From NCBI RefSeq assembly GCF_014647675.1, contig NZ_BMPQ01000029.1, forward strand, positions 1 to 64,000: a stretch of DNA of 64,000 nt. Direction: 5' to 3'. The notes below the pieces were generated by a model that had not been told where the DNA came from, did no database searches, and worked only from the letters and a program-made list of their open reading frames with translations. This document shows, piece after piece, positions 8,615-17,406 of the stretch (position 1 is its first letter; each line of letters opens with the position of its first letter). A program made the translations under genes and the position numbers. This stretch comes from Streptomyces flaveus. GTDB lineage: Bacteria > Actinomycetota > Actinomycetes > Streptomycetales > Streptomycetaceae.

Positions 8615-8803
8615 GTCATCGAGGCGTCCTTCCGGCGCAGGTACGACCCAGAGGCCACCCGCCGTGAGCGTGAGGGGCAGATCCCGCTCCAGCGCCTCGC
8701 CACTCCCGAGGAGATCGCCGACGCCGTCCTGTTCCTCGCGTCGTCGGAGTCCTCGTACATCACCGGGGCAACGCACCCCGCCGACGGCGGCCACACCGCC
8801 TTC
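8615..8803 (+). pseudogene. SDR remnant (3' end only), fused to aldolase remnant
   Basis: The frame reads VIEASFRRRYDPEATRRERE, then QIPLQRLATPEEIADAVLF and ends GGHTAF, matching the last 60 residues of the intact SDR at 957-1691. The stop codon is lost, so the frame runs into the next gene's leader and start. A single deletion between aldolase and SDR genes explains the junction. Confidence 0.75.
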
Positions 8804-8848
8804 CAGCAGCGGCCCACGCGATTCGCAGAGACAGATGAAGGACACACC

Positions 8849-10252
8849 ATGAACGCCCTTGCGGCACCACCCCGAAACGGAGAGCTCGGCTTCTGGGTGG
8901 CCCAACTGGCCGACAAGAGGCCCTCGTTCCCCCGCTTCACCGGCCAGGACTCCGTCGACGTGGCCATTGTCGGCGGCGGCTACACCGGCCTGTGGGCGGC
9001 GTACTTCGCCAAGAAGCTCGAACCGTCTCTCTCGGTCGCCGTCTTCGAGGCCGAACAGGTGGGCTACGGCGCATCAGGACGCAACGGCGGCTGGCTCTCG
9101 GCAATGCCTCCGGGAAACCGTGCCACCTTCGCCCGCGCCGGGGGAGGGCTGGAGGCGAGCCGGGCGCTGCAGCAGGAGTTCGTCGCCGGCGTCGACGCGG
9201 TCCTGGACATCCTCCGGGCCGAGGGCATCGATGCGGATCAGCACAAGGGGGGCGCGCTCGTCGCCGCCCACACGGAGGCGGGGCTGGGCCGGCTTGTCAC
9301 CAGACGTGATGCCGACCTGAAGTACGGGCTGACCGACGACGAAGTCCACATGCTCGACCGGGACGAGTTCCAGTCCCAGATCAACATCTCCACCGTCCAC
9401 GGCGGGCTCTTCTACAAGCACTGCGCGCGCTTCCACCCCGCGAAACTCGTCTACGGCCTCGCCGACACCCTGACCTCCATGGGGGTCAGGATCTACGAGG
9501 GCAGCCGAGTGGACAGTGTCGAGGGCAAGACCCTCACCTTGGCCGACGGACGCGTCACCGCTGCCAGGACGTTCATCTGTACCGAAGGCTATTCGGGACA
9601 GCTGCTCGGCCGCCGGACCCTGATCCCGGTCAATTCCTCAATGATCGTGACCAAGCCCCTGCCGGAGGAGGCGTGGCAGCAGATCGGCTGGGACGGGCCC
9701 CAGTGCCTCAACGACTCCGCGCACACGTTCATCTACGCCCAACGGACGTCGGACGGCCGTATCGCCATGGGGGGTCGCGGTGTCCCCTACCGCTTCGGGT
9801 CCGGCACAGGGGGAGCCGGTGCGACCGCCCAGTCCACCATCGACCTGATCTCGCAGAAGCTCAGTTCCTTCTTCCCGGGCCTGCCTTTCGAGGTGGACCA
9901 CGCCTGGTCGGGAGTCCTGGGCGTCACGCGGGACTGGAACGGCGGCGTGCACTGGGACCCGGCGGCCGGGATCGGGTCGTCCACCGGCTACGCGGGACAC
10001 GGTGTCACGTCGGCCTATGTCGGCGGCAGGACTCTCGTGGAGCTCGCCTTCGAGCAGGAAACCGAACGGACCACCCTTCCCTGGGTCGGCTACCGGGCAC
10101 GGAAGTGGGAACCAGAACCCATCCGCTGGCTGGGTGTTCACGCCATGTACCGGCTCTTCGGCATTGCCGACCGGTGGGAAGAGCGCAGGGGTTCCAGCAC
10201 GACCTCGCTGCTGGCCAGATTCGGCAGCAGACTCGCCGGACTTCACGAGTAA
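8849..10252 (+). CDS. FAD-dependent amine oxidoreductase (DAO/PuuB-like)
   Basis: 467 residues. The dinucleotide-binding motif VAIVGGGYTGLWAAYFAKK is near residue 32, followed by the GASGRNGGWLSAMPPGN loop typical of gamma-glutamylputrescine oxidase and related DAO-fold enzymes. The C-terminal FAD motif is TGYAGHGVTSAYVGGR. The start is the ATG at 8849, although the frame is open upstream through the pseudogene. Such enzymes oxidise primary or secondary amines to imines, giving H2O2; RidA encoded upstream would hydrolyse the imine. With a possible polyamine-type binding protein at 1-222, an amine substrate is plausible. Confidence 0.85.
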   Translation: MNALAAPPRNGELGFWVAQLADKRPSFPRFTGQDSVDVAIVGGGYTGLWAAYFAKKLEPSLSVAVFEAEQVGYGASGRNGGWLSAMPPGNRATFARAGGGLEASRALQQEFVAGVDAVLDILRAEGIDADQHKGGALVAAHTEAGLGRLVTRRDADLKYGLTDDEVHMLDRDEFQSQINISTVHGGLFYKHCARFHPAKLVYGLADTLTSMGVRIYEGSRVDSVEGKTLTLADGRVTAARTFICTEGYSGQLLGRRTLIPVNSSMIVTKPLPEEAWQQIGWDGPQCLNDSAHTFIYAQRTSDGRIAMGGRGVPYRFGSGTGGAGATAQSTIDLISQKLSSFFPGLPFEVDHAWSGVLGVTRDWNGGVHWDPAAGIGSSTGYAGHGVTSAYVGGRTLVELAFEQETERTTLPWVGYRARKWEPEPIRWLGVHAMYRLFGIADRWEERRGSSTTSLLARFGSRLAGLHE

Positions 10253-10271
10253 ACGAAAAGGAACCGCTCTC

Positions 10272-11417
10272 ATGGATGCACAACTCGCAGTCATCGGCCT
10301 GGGCAGCATCGGAAGCATGGCCCTGTGGCAGGCCTCCCGGCTGACCGACTCGGTAGTGGGCTTCGAGGCCGCCACCCCCGCCCACGGCCGCAGTGCCGTG
10401 GGCGGAGACACCCGCCTGTTCCGCATGATCTACCTCGGCAGGCCCGACTACTACCCCATCATCGAACGCTCCCGCGGCCTGTGGGCCGAGCTCGAAGCGG
10501 AAACCGGGCAGGACATCCTCACCACTACCGGGGGTCTGTCCATCGGGACCGCGAACGGCAGCTACATCACCAGCCTCCTCGAGGCCACGCGCGTCACCGG
10601 AGCCGAGCACAGCGTCCTCAGCCGGGAGGACATGGCCGAACGCTACCCCCAGCACAACCTCCGCCCCGACGACTGCGCCGTCTATGACCCCCACGCCGGC
10701 GTTCTGCGCACCGACCGCGCCGTCAGCGCCGCCATCGCGGCGGCCCAGGCGAACGGCGCCACCGTCCTTCAGAACACGCCCGTGGACAGCATCACCGAAA
10801 CCGAACACGGCGTGGTCGTCGCCTCGGGCGACAGAACCTGGACGTTCGAGAAGGTCATCGTCGCCTCGGGCGGCTGGTCCCGAAGGCTCATGCCCGACCA
10901 CCTCAAGGCCGTCACGGAAACCCATCGGATCGTCCTGACCTGGTTCATCGCCGAAGACGGCACGCAGTTCTCGCCGGAGAACTTCCCCGTCTTCAGCCGG
11001 CTGTACGGCGATCGCTCCATGTACGGCGCACCCGCCGTCGACGGCGTGACGGTCAAGGCATCGGTGGACGGACCGCTGGACGGACGCGGAAGGGAAACCC
11101 CCGACCCGGACTCCGTGCCCAGGGAACTCACCCGGGAAGAAGTCGAGAAGGTCACCGATATCGTCACCGAATTCTTTCCCGGTCTGACCCCCACCATCGT
11201 GCGCTCCGACGCCTTCCCCGACCTCTTCACCGAGGACAGGCATCCCCTCCTCGGCTGGCTGGACGAGAACAGCAGGGTCTACTGCGCCACCGGGTTCTCC
11301 GGAAAGGGCTTCAAGATGGCCACCGGCTATGGCCACATCGCCGCACACGAGGTGCTCGGCAAACAGACCATCGAAGGCCTGGACTTCGTGCGTCCGAACC
11401 GGTTCAAGACCAGGTAG
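10272..11417 (+). CDS. Sarcosine oxidase / N-methyltryptophan oxidase-like flavoenzyme
   Basis: 381 residues, the normal length of monomeric sarcosine oxidases. The FAD motif VIGLGSIGSMALWQASR starts near residue 6. The C-terminal VYCATGFSGKGFKMATGYG contains the Cys that carries covalent 8-alpha-S-cysteinyl FAD in this family. The ATG at 10272 has AAAGGAA 8 bases upstream, 19 bases after the previous stop, so the two oxidases are co-transcribed. The substrate is probably an N-alkyl amino acid. It is the last gene of the operon; a hairpin follows at 11470. Confidence 0.85.
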   Translation: MDAQLAVIGLGSIGSMALWQASRLTDSVVGFEAATPAHGRSAVGGDTRLFRMIYLGRPDYYPIIERSRGLWAELEAETGQDILTTTGGLSIGTANGSYITSLLEATRVTGAEHSVLSREDMAERYPQHNLRPDDCAVYDPHAGVLRTDRAVSAAIAAAQANGATVLQNTPVDSITETEHGVVVASGDRTWTFEKVIVASGGWSRRLMPDHLKAVTETHRIVLTWFIAEDGTQFSPENFPVFSRLYGDRSMYGAPAVDGVTVKASVDGPLDGRGRETPDPDSVPRELTREEVEKVTDIVTEFFPGLTPTIVRSDAFPDLFTEDRHPLLGWLDENSRVYCATGFSGKGFKMATGYGHIAAHEVLGKQTIEGLDFVRPNRFKTR

Positions 11418-11469
11418 CCCACCCACTACCGCCACCTCGGCGCAGTAGCCTCGGTATCGTCATTCGGCT

Positions 11470-11514
11470 GACGGTCGTTGCGGACTCATCTCTTGATGTC
11501 CCGCAACGGCCGTC
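11470..11514 (+). terminator. Stem-loop after the oxidase operon
   Basis: GACGGTCGTTGCGG at 11470-11483 pairs with CCGCAACGGCCGTC at 11501-11514 (one G-T pair). There is no long U tract, as is common in streptomycetes. It probably ends the HAD-RidA-oxidase transcript. Confidence 0.55.
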
Positions 11515-11519
11515 TGTCA

Positions 11520-12308
11520 TCTGCTGAACTGTCCACCCGTGAAGACACTCAGCTTTACGCTGATCCGGAGCACCGGAAACGGGAATTGAACGTCGTGTCA
11601 GTTGGTTGGTCGGCGGTAGCCGATGAGGACGACGAAGGCACCGCCGTGGTCCGGCTCGTCCGTCACCTCCTGAGCAAAGCGTCCGGGGTCCGCGCTTTCA
11701 CGTACGACACCGCTCTCCGCGGAGTCCATCGAGCCCCTTTGATCGCTGATGGGATTGTCGTTTTCACGCGCCAACATGGCGGGCTTAAACCTCATCCCCT
11801 ACAGCGTTACGAAAATCGTTACAAAAACGGCAAGTGCAGCCACGATCTCTATGCCGCCGAGGGACGAGTCTGCGAGCGCCACCTCACGGTGGACGGCGAG
11901 ACATATTACGCACCCCTGTCCGTCGAAGAGCTGGAGCGCCGAAAGCAGAATAAGAGCCGCTTCTATCACCGCCTCGTCATCCCTTGCTCGCGCGGAGATC
12001 ACGAATTCCGCATCCGCGTGGACGAAACCAACGAGGACCGCGAAATCGACCCGTCCACCAAAAAGCCACGCTTCAACAGGGCCGAGCATCTGCGGCAAAT
12101 CCCACCCGCCACACCAGCTGGTCGCCGACTTCTGGGATTCCGGCAGGACAGCGAGTCGAACCACTCCCGCTTCGACCAGGCCTACCCGCACGAACGAGTC
12201 CCCGCCTACGGCGCCAACGCCGGCCTGCTGATCTACATCGGCTACGCCTGAGTCAACAACTCCATCACCCGCGCCCTGGGCCGCAAGCCGCTCGACCTCG
12301 CAGCCTGA
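11520..12308 (+). pseudogene. Hypothetical protein gene interrupted by an in-frame TGA
   Basis: An open frame encodes a hydrophilic protein with GVRAFTYDTALRGVHRAPL, KCSHDLYAAEGRVCERHL and FRQDSESNHSRFDQAYPHER. At 12249 a TGA occurs in a well-coding context (IYIGYA-stop-VNNSITRALGRKPLDLAA), and the same frame continues 18 more codons to a second stop at 12306. This looks like a Trp-to-stop mutation. The acidic residues spaced through the protein hint at a DDE-type transposase, but I do not recognise the family. The 5' end is uncertain because the frame begins inside the hairpin. Confidence 0.4.
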
Positions 12309-12539
12309 CGCCACCACCCATGGGGGCCGACGCCCCTCCCGAACCGCGTACACCGCAGGATCAGACCTGCCGCCCGGCAGCCAACATCACCAGCCCTCCA
12401 GCCGCCCCGGCGCCAGCCGCTACACTGTGGGCGGTGGCACGGCTGCACGCGAGCTCTGCCGCCACAACCCTGCCGGGAGCACGTCTGACGCCCGCATCAT
12501 CTGGGCACTAATTTCAGACACGTTTTCCGACAGATCCCC

Positions 12540-12612
12540 GCCTTCGTAGCTCAGGGGATAGAGCACCGCTCTCCTAAAGCGGGTGTCGCAGGTTCGAATC
12601 CTGCCGGGGGCA
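12540..12612 (+). tRNA. tRNA-Arg (CCU anticodon)
   Basis: A full cloverleaf. The acceptor 5' strand GCCTTCG pairs with CGGGGGC, using two G-U wobbles; D arm GCTCAGGGGATAGAGC; anticodon stem CCGCT/AGCGG with loop CTCCTAA and anticodon CCT at 12573-12575; T arm GCAGG-TTCGAAT-CCTGC; discriminator A. The two wobbles sit where the 3' half meets integrase-side DNA, so the 3' end may have been replaced by an element's copy on integration. Confidence 0.95.
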
Positions 12613-12639
12613 CAGGGTCTGACCAGGCAATATGAATTG

Positions 12640-12677
12640 AACACCCCCTCCGGAATGATCTCCGGAGGGGGTGTTTT
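12640..12677. terminator. Bidirectional rho-independent-type terminator
   Basis: A perfect 14-bp stem (AACACCCCCTCCGG at 12640-12653 with CCGGAGGGGGTGTT at 12662-12675), an 8-base loop, and TTTT on the plus strand. It lies between the tRNA gene and the convergent integrase gene and can serve both. Confidence 0.85.
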
Positions 12678-12709
12678 CGTGGCCACGGGGACAGAACGGG
12701 GACACGCTG

Positions 12710-14404
12710 CTACGCAGCTGTCTCCGCGGGGTCGTCGGGGTCGACAGGGTGGACCAGCGGGCGGATGGGGTCCTGAGCAGCGGCGTTGCCAGGAACCTGG
12801 GGCCTGGGCGAAGTACTGGAGCTGGTCTCGGGCGCCGCAGCCGCATCCTCGGCTGCGGGGACCGCCTGAGGCCCCTGCGGCTGCTCACCGTCGGCCTCCT
12901 CCCCCGGCTGTGCCGCCTTGCGCGGGACGAGTGCCACGGGCGCGTCAGCGGCCTCGAGTTCGAGCTGTGGCAGGACGCTGGTGTACGTGTCGGCGGTGAG
13001 CTTGTACGAGGAGTGCCCGAGCATGACCTGGATGGTCTTCATGTGGATGCCAGCGGCGAGGGACAGCGTCGCGGCACAGTGGCGCAGGTCGTGCAGGCGG
13101 ATCGGAGGCAGGCCGAGCTTCTGGACGAGCCTGTTGAAGATCTGGGAGAGGTACTCCGGGTGGTACGGGCGTCCGTCCTCCCAGGTGAAGACGCGGCCGG
13201 AGTCGGCGTAAGGCCCGTACTTCTTGGGCTCCTTGCGATGCATCTCCTCCCACTCCGCGCGCTCGACCTGTTGCCGTCGCCGCCAGAACTTCAGGAGCTG
13301 GTGGGTCTGGCTGTCGAGCCGGATGGTGCGGGCTCCGCTGTCGCTCTTGGGGGTGTCCTCCCACACGTCGTAGGAGGCGGCCACGAGCTGCTCGCTGATG
13401 TGGACGGTTCCGGCGGTCATGTCGGTCTCGCGCCAGGGCAGGCCGCAGGACTCGCCGCGGCGGGTGCCCCGGAAGACCATGAGGTGGAACATCGGGTAGA
13501 GCCGGTGCTCGGCGACGGCGTCGAGGAAGGAACCGGTCTGCTCGGCCGTCCAGACCATGACCGGGCCGGGCTTCTCCCCCGTCTCCTGCCAACGGGCGAC
13601 GCGCTCGTCGGTCCAAACGAGCGGCTTGGGCGGGGTGTACTTCGGCAGGACGAGGTACTGGGCCCAGTTGTCGCTGATCAGCTTCTCGGTGTTCTTGGCG
13701 TAGTCGAGCGCGGCGCTGAGCTCGTTCTTCATCTTCAGCTGGACGCCGGGGCCGGTGATGTACCGCGGCTTCCTGCGGGCCTCCCGTAACTTCTCCTTCG
13801 CTTGGTTCCAGCGCTGGCGCAGCTCGGGCGGGCGCGGCTTGGCCGCCTGCTTCCAGGCGCGATGGGCGGCTTCGCATTCCACTCTGGCGAGTTCGGCGGC
13901 GTCCGCGTTGGCGGCGTGCTGCTCGTTGTCGCGCCAAATGTGCTCGAACATCTCCTGGAGGTGCCGGGTGCGCAGGTCCCGCATCTTGATGTGCCCGAGG
14001 TGCGGGATGAAGACCCGGCGGATGTGGTCGTCATAGGTCTTCCAGGTGGACCGCTTGAGGTCGACCCTCTTGGCGAACCAGCGGAGCAGGAACTGCTCGA
14101 AGGTCTCGTCCGAGAGGACATCGATACCGTCCTGGGCCTTGTCCCAGATCTCCTGGGCTGCGTCCTCGGCCTTCTTCTTCGTGAGGAAACCGCCCTTGCG
14201 CGGGCGGCGCCGCTTGCCCTTCGGGCCCGGTGGCAACTCGACGTAGTAGTACCAGCTGCCATGGTCCCGCTTACCGAGGTCGGGGCAGGCGGAGCCGAGC
14301 TCCTGCATCTTCAGTCTGCCCTTGGCGTCGAGGACGGGCGAACCGTCCTCGTTGGTCACCGGGGCCTTGCAGTAGCAGCGCCTGTAGACCGAGCCCTTGA
14401 ACAC
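12710..14404 (-). CDS. int: Tyrosine-type site-specific integrase
   Basis: 564 residues. The phage-integrase catalytic domain has Arg at about 315 (FRGTRRGE), His-Leu-Arg-His at 438-442 (HDLRHCA), the GHSS His at 464 and the nucleophile Tyr at about 474 (TADTYTSV). An Arg/Lys-rich N-terminal segment and a long coiled insertion precede it. The GTG at 14404 is chosen because AGGAGGGG lies 5 bases upstream; a longer frame to 14563 has none. Its 3' end points at the tRNA-Arg gene, the arrangement expected for an element integrated at that tRNA's 3' end, extending to the right. Confidence 0.92.
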   Translation of the reverse strand: MFKGSVYRRCYCKAPVTNEDGSPVLDAKGRLKMQELGSACPDLGKRDHGSWYYYVELPPGPKGKRRRPRKGGFLTKKKAEDAAQEIWDKAQDGIDVLSDETFEQFLLRWFAKRVDLKRSTWKTYDDHIRRVFIPHLGHIKMRDLRTRHLQEMFEHIWRDNEQHAANADAAELARVECEAAHRAWKQAAKPRPPELRQRWNQAKEKLREARRKPRYITGPGVQLKMKNELSAALDYAKNTEKLISDNWAQYLVLPKYTPPKPLVWTDERVARWQETGEKPGPVMVWTAEQTGSFLDAVAEHRLYPMFHLMVFRGTRRGESCGLPWRETDMTAGTVHISEQLVAASYDVWEDTPKSDSGARTIRLDSQTHQLLKFWRRRQQVERAEWEEMHRKEPKKYGPYADSGRVFTWEDGRPYHPEYLSQIFNRLVQKLGLPPIRLHDLRHCAATLSLAAGIHMKTIQVMLGHSSYKLTADTYTSVLPQLELEAADAPVALVPRKAAQPGEEADGEQPQGPQAVPAAEDAAAAPETSSSTSPRPQVPGNAAAQDPIRPLVHPVDPDDPAETAA

Positions 14405-14697
14405 GTTCCCCTCCTGTGTGCCGCTGAGCTGCCAAGCGAGGGCGATCATATGTGGAGACAGATGGATTGTCTTCCATCTCTTTGAGTGCATAGCAGTGCC
14501 AGACACTCCAGATGATCGCAGCCTCTGTGAACGGATAACGAGGCGACCCGCCCTTGCAGCCATTTACATATGTGGTGGCAAATGCAAGCTGTAGCTCTCA
14601 TATCCATCGAGCGAGATCTTGCTCGTCCGCCAGGAGAGAACTTAGACTCCGTCGGCACTTTCTGGGAGGCGCGGGGGCGGAACAGGAGAGTCTGACC

Positions 14698-14757
14698 ATG
14701 CGAGATCGAAAGGTTCCGGCCACCGAGAACGCACCGACGCCGGCGGTGGACGCATGA
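14698..14757 (+). CDS. 19-codon leader peptide overlapping the excisionase start
   Basis: ATG at 14698, AGGAG about 10 bases upstream, encoding MRDRKVPATENAPTPAVDA. Its TGA overlaps the next gene's ATG (ATGA at 14754-14757), so translation of the excisionase-like gene is probably coupled to it. The peptide itself has no known match. Confidence 0.45.
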   Translation: MRDRKVPATENAPTPAVDA

Positions 14758-14972
14758 CGCGGGACGAGGTCCTCGCCCTGCCGGTGACGGTCGACGTCCT
14801 GACGGCGGGCAAGGCGTTCGGCTTCAGCAGGAACACGACGTACGAGCTGATCAAGTCCGGCGAGTTCCCGGTGCCGGTGCACCCGTACGGCAAGGGCAAG
14901 CGCAGGGTGCTGACTTCGGAGCTGTGGGATGCCCTCGGAGTACGCCCAGACCAGGGGGCTGCCCAGGGCTGA
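14754..14972 (+). CDS. Excisionase-like helix-turn-helix DNA-binding protein
   Basis: 72 residues. LTAGKAFGFSRNTTYELIKS is a MerR/excisionase-type helix-turn-helix, followed by a basic wing (YGKGKRRVLTSELWDAL). It has the length and layout of helix-turn-helix-17 proteins found beside tyrosine integrases in actinomycete integrative elements, where they direct excision. It is transcribed away from int, with about 290 bases between them that probably hold the divergent promoters. Start fixed by the ATGA overlap with the leader peptide. Confidence 0.75.
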   Translation: MTRDEVLALPVTVDVLTAGKAFGFSRNTTYELIKSGEFPVPVHPYGKGKRRVLTSELWDALGVRPDQGAAQG

Positions 14973-15008
14973 TGCCGTCGACTGCCTTGGCCGCTGGCGT
15001 GAGGTGGG

Positions 15009-16127
15009 TCAGCGGGGGAAGGCGGCCCGCCAGAGGTCGACGTGGCGGCCGACGTCGACGCGTAGCTCTCCTTGGTGTGCCGCCTCACCGTCCGCGGTCG
15101 GGGGGAACCTGAAGTGCCACAAGGCGTTCCCATACCGGTTCTGGGAGAACGTGCTGCCGGTGACGGACGTGCGCTCGACCGCCAGCATTTCGTACTTCGG
15201 ATTCGGCCGGTCGGGGTCCCCCTGGCGCGGATAGAAGAAGTCCTCCAGGAAGAGCAGGCGTTCGCCCGTGAGGATCAGGTAGCCGCCCCAGAGTGATTCC
15301 GGAGGCTGCGGGAGTTGCAGAGTGGAAGCTTGAAGGTGCTCCACGATCTCGGTAGGGCGCAGCCTCGCGATCAGAAACGGCGCGAACTCCTGTGGTCGGT
15401 AGTAGGTGTAGTTGGGTTCGACCTCCGACAGGGCCGCGTCCAGCTTGAGTGGTAGTTCCTGGTGCGCGCGAGCGGCTGCCGCCCCGGCAGCGTCGCCGTA
15501 GTCGTCCAGCAGTTGCACAAGGAGCGCGGAGATCCCCCGGCGATCGAAGAGTCCCTTGGGGTGTTGGAGCGCCGTGCGGCACAAGGTGATCGCGGCGGCG
15601 AGGGCGTCGGACTCGGTCGCATGGCCCAGTGCGCGAAGGTTCTCTCGCGGATCCGGCCCGACGGTCCGGGGCCGGATCCGGCGGGGCTGGTCCTGGTCGT
15701 ACGGCGTGGTCGGATAGCGGTCATCGCGGGGGTTCCCGCGGGCGTCGTCGATCATCTCGGCGAGCTCGTGGGCGGCTTCCCCGGACAGCTTCCACACCCG
15801 TTGGTCGATCGCTGCCCGGAAGTCACGCTGGGCCTCGGCGAGGCGGCCATGTCCGCGCGACATGCGGGCCCTCGCCAGGAGCGACTGCGCCGCGGTAGTG
15901 CGGGCGGCGTCCAGGTCCGTCTCCGTCGTGGCGGGGGCGTGGCGGTGCACTTCCCGCAGCACGCGGTAGACGCCGCCGGTCGCCGCCACCCGCACGTCGA
16001 GGCCGTTGCCGCGCCCGTGCTTGACGATCCAGCGGTAGTTACGCAGAGCTCGGCGGTAATCGTGCTTGTCCTCCTGCTGGATGGCGCGTGCCAACACGGC
16101 ATCCACCAGGGAACTGCGCAGTCCCAT
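15009..16127 (-). CDS. Hypothetical protein: helical repeats plus PH/GRAM-like C-terminus
   Basis: 372 residues. The first 220 are Ala/Arg-rich helical pairs resembling degenerate tetratricopeptide repeats (RRALRNYRWIVKHGRG, RLAEAQRDFRAAIDQR). The C-terminal part contains LWGGYLILTGERLLFLEDFF, the strand pattern of bacterial PH or GRAM-like domains, and later FSQNRYGNALWHFRF. No signal peptide or membrane segment. The ATG at 16127 has GGAGGG upstream. I do not recognise the family. It sits between the excisionase-like gene and a recombinase remnant, so it belongs to the mobile region. Confidence 0.6.
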   Translation of the reverse strand: MGLRSSLVDAVLARAIQQEDKHDYRRALRNYRWIVKHGRGNGLDVRVAATGGVYRVLREVHRHAPATTETDLDAARTTAAQSLLARARMSRGHGRLAEAQRDFRAAIDQRVWKLSGEAAHELAEMIDDARGNPRDDRYPTTPYDQDQPRRIRPRTVGPDPRENLRALGHATESDALAAAITLCRTALQHPKGLFDRRGISALLVQLLDDYGDAAGAAAARAHQELPLKLDAALSEVEPNYTYYRPQEFAPFLIARLRPTEIVEHLQASTLQLPQPPESLWGGYLILTGERLLFLEDFFYPRQGDPDRPNPKYEMLAVERTSVTGSTFSQNRYGNALWHFRFPPTADGEAAHQGELRVDVGRHVDLWRAAFPR

Positions 16128-16457
16128 GAGCACCCTCCGGCCAGGTAGGCGCTGATCATTGTGGGGATCAGGATGGCTCCTGCACATCACTCAGTTGAAT
16201 AGGTGACCTCCAGTAGGTCGAGGGCCAGCCCGGTCGCGGCGAGGAAGTCGGCCAGCAACGTGGGAGGTCCTGGCCCATGCGGCGGCTCGGTACATGCCAG
16301 CGCGCCGGAACTCTCCAGTGACCGATCGTCTCGTTGTACAGTCCGCCGTGCAGCAGCTGACCTCGGTTCACAACCGAGTCTCAGATGTAGGGGTGACAAT
16401 GCTACGTGTTGGCATATCCTGTGCGTGGGAAGCAGGGGATTTTGGGCTGGAGACTAC
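16128..16457. other. Gap upstream of the recombinase remnant
   Basis: No gene recognised. The missing catalytic domain of the serine recombinase should lie here, but no resolvase motif is found in any frame. Confidence 0.5.
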
Positions 16458-17378
16458 ATGAGGGCGTACGGGCATGAGACGGACGGTGTCACCGCCGTCC
16501 CCGGGGAGGCCGCCTACCTGGCGGCGGTAGCCAAGCTTCTCCTCGAGGAGGAGAAGACACTCACCGAGGCCACGGCGTGGATGACGCAGAACGCGGGACC
16601 GACGGTATCTGGGCGGCCATGGTCGCCGACCACCCTGCGCCGCCGTCTGCGGAATCCGGCGATCACCGGCCTCCGGGAGAACGCCGAGGGCGAGCTGGTC
16701 CCCGGCCCGGCCGAGCCGCTGATCGACCGCGAGACGTTCGACGCGCTGCAGGAGCTGTTCCGGGAGAACCAGAAGAGCCAGGGCAGCAAGTCCAAGCACG
16801 TGCACTACCTGTCCGGCGGACCGGCGACCTGCGCGTTGTGCAAGCAGCCGCTGGTGGCCCGGTCCACGGCGAACGGCGGGCGCGGATACGTCTGCGAGAG
16901 CGAGGGCTGCGGCAAGGTACGGATCTCCGCCGAGCCGTTGGACGAGTACATCGGCGAGCGGGTCGTCGCCCGGCTGGCGAGCCCGGCGCAGCTCAAGCGG
17001 CTCGCCGCGATCCGGGACCGGTTCGCTGCGGAGGCGCGGGAGGCGGAGCGGTTCCAGAAGGAACTGCGGGGTCACAAGGAGGAGTTGGCGCAGGCGTACG
17101 GGGGCAAGGAGCTGAACCTGGGCGAGTTCCGGGCGGCGAAGGCCGCGCTGGAGCAGCGGCGGGGTGAGGCGATGGCGGCCGTGCGCCGAGGCAAGTCCCT
17201 CGAGGAGCTGCCGGAGTTGACTCCGCAGGGTGTCGAGCCCTGGTGGAACGAGACCGCGGGCCGTGAGCAGCGCCGGAACCTGGTGCAGTTGGCCGTGCGG
17301 GAGGTGCGGGTGGGTCCGGCGACGGTGCGCGGTTCACGGAAGTTCGACGAGGCTCGGTTCGAGATCTTCTGGCGGTAG
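16458..17378 (+). pseudogene. Large serine recombinase lacking its catalytic domain
   Basis: 306 codons corresponding to the middle and end of a large serine integrase: the recombinase domain (WSPTTLRRRLRNPAITGL), a zinc ribbon (CALCKQPL ... CESEGCGK), a coiled coil (RFAAEAREAERFQKELRGHK) and the C-terminal LVQLAVREVRVGPATV. The N-terminal resolvase domain with the Ser nucleophile and Arg residues is absent. The ATG at 16458 lacks a good ribosome site. It is either a dead relic of an older element or, less likely, a DNA-binding regulator. Confidence 0.75.
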
Positions 17379-17406
17379 CGGGCTGCGTGCGCTTCTGCTT
17401 GGCTGC

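Noticed and set aside
8507..10252. A 581-residue frame that could be read as an aldolase-SDR-oxidase fusion enzyme
   Set aside because: The upstream 114 codons are two truncated gene remnants, and the oxidase has its own ATG at 8849 with a full FAD motif from its start.
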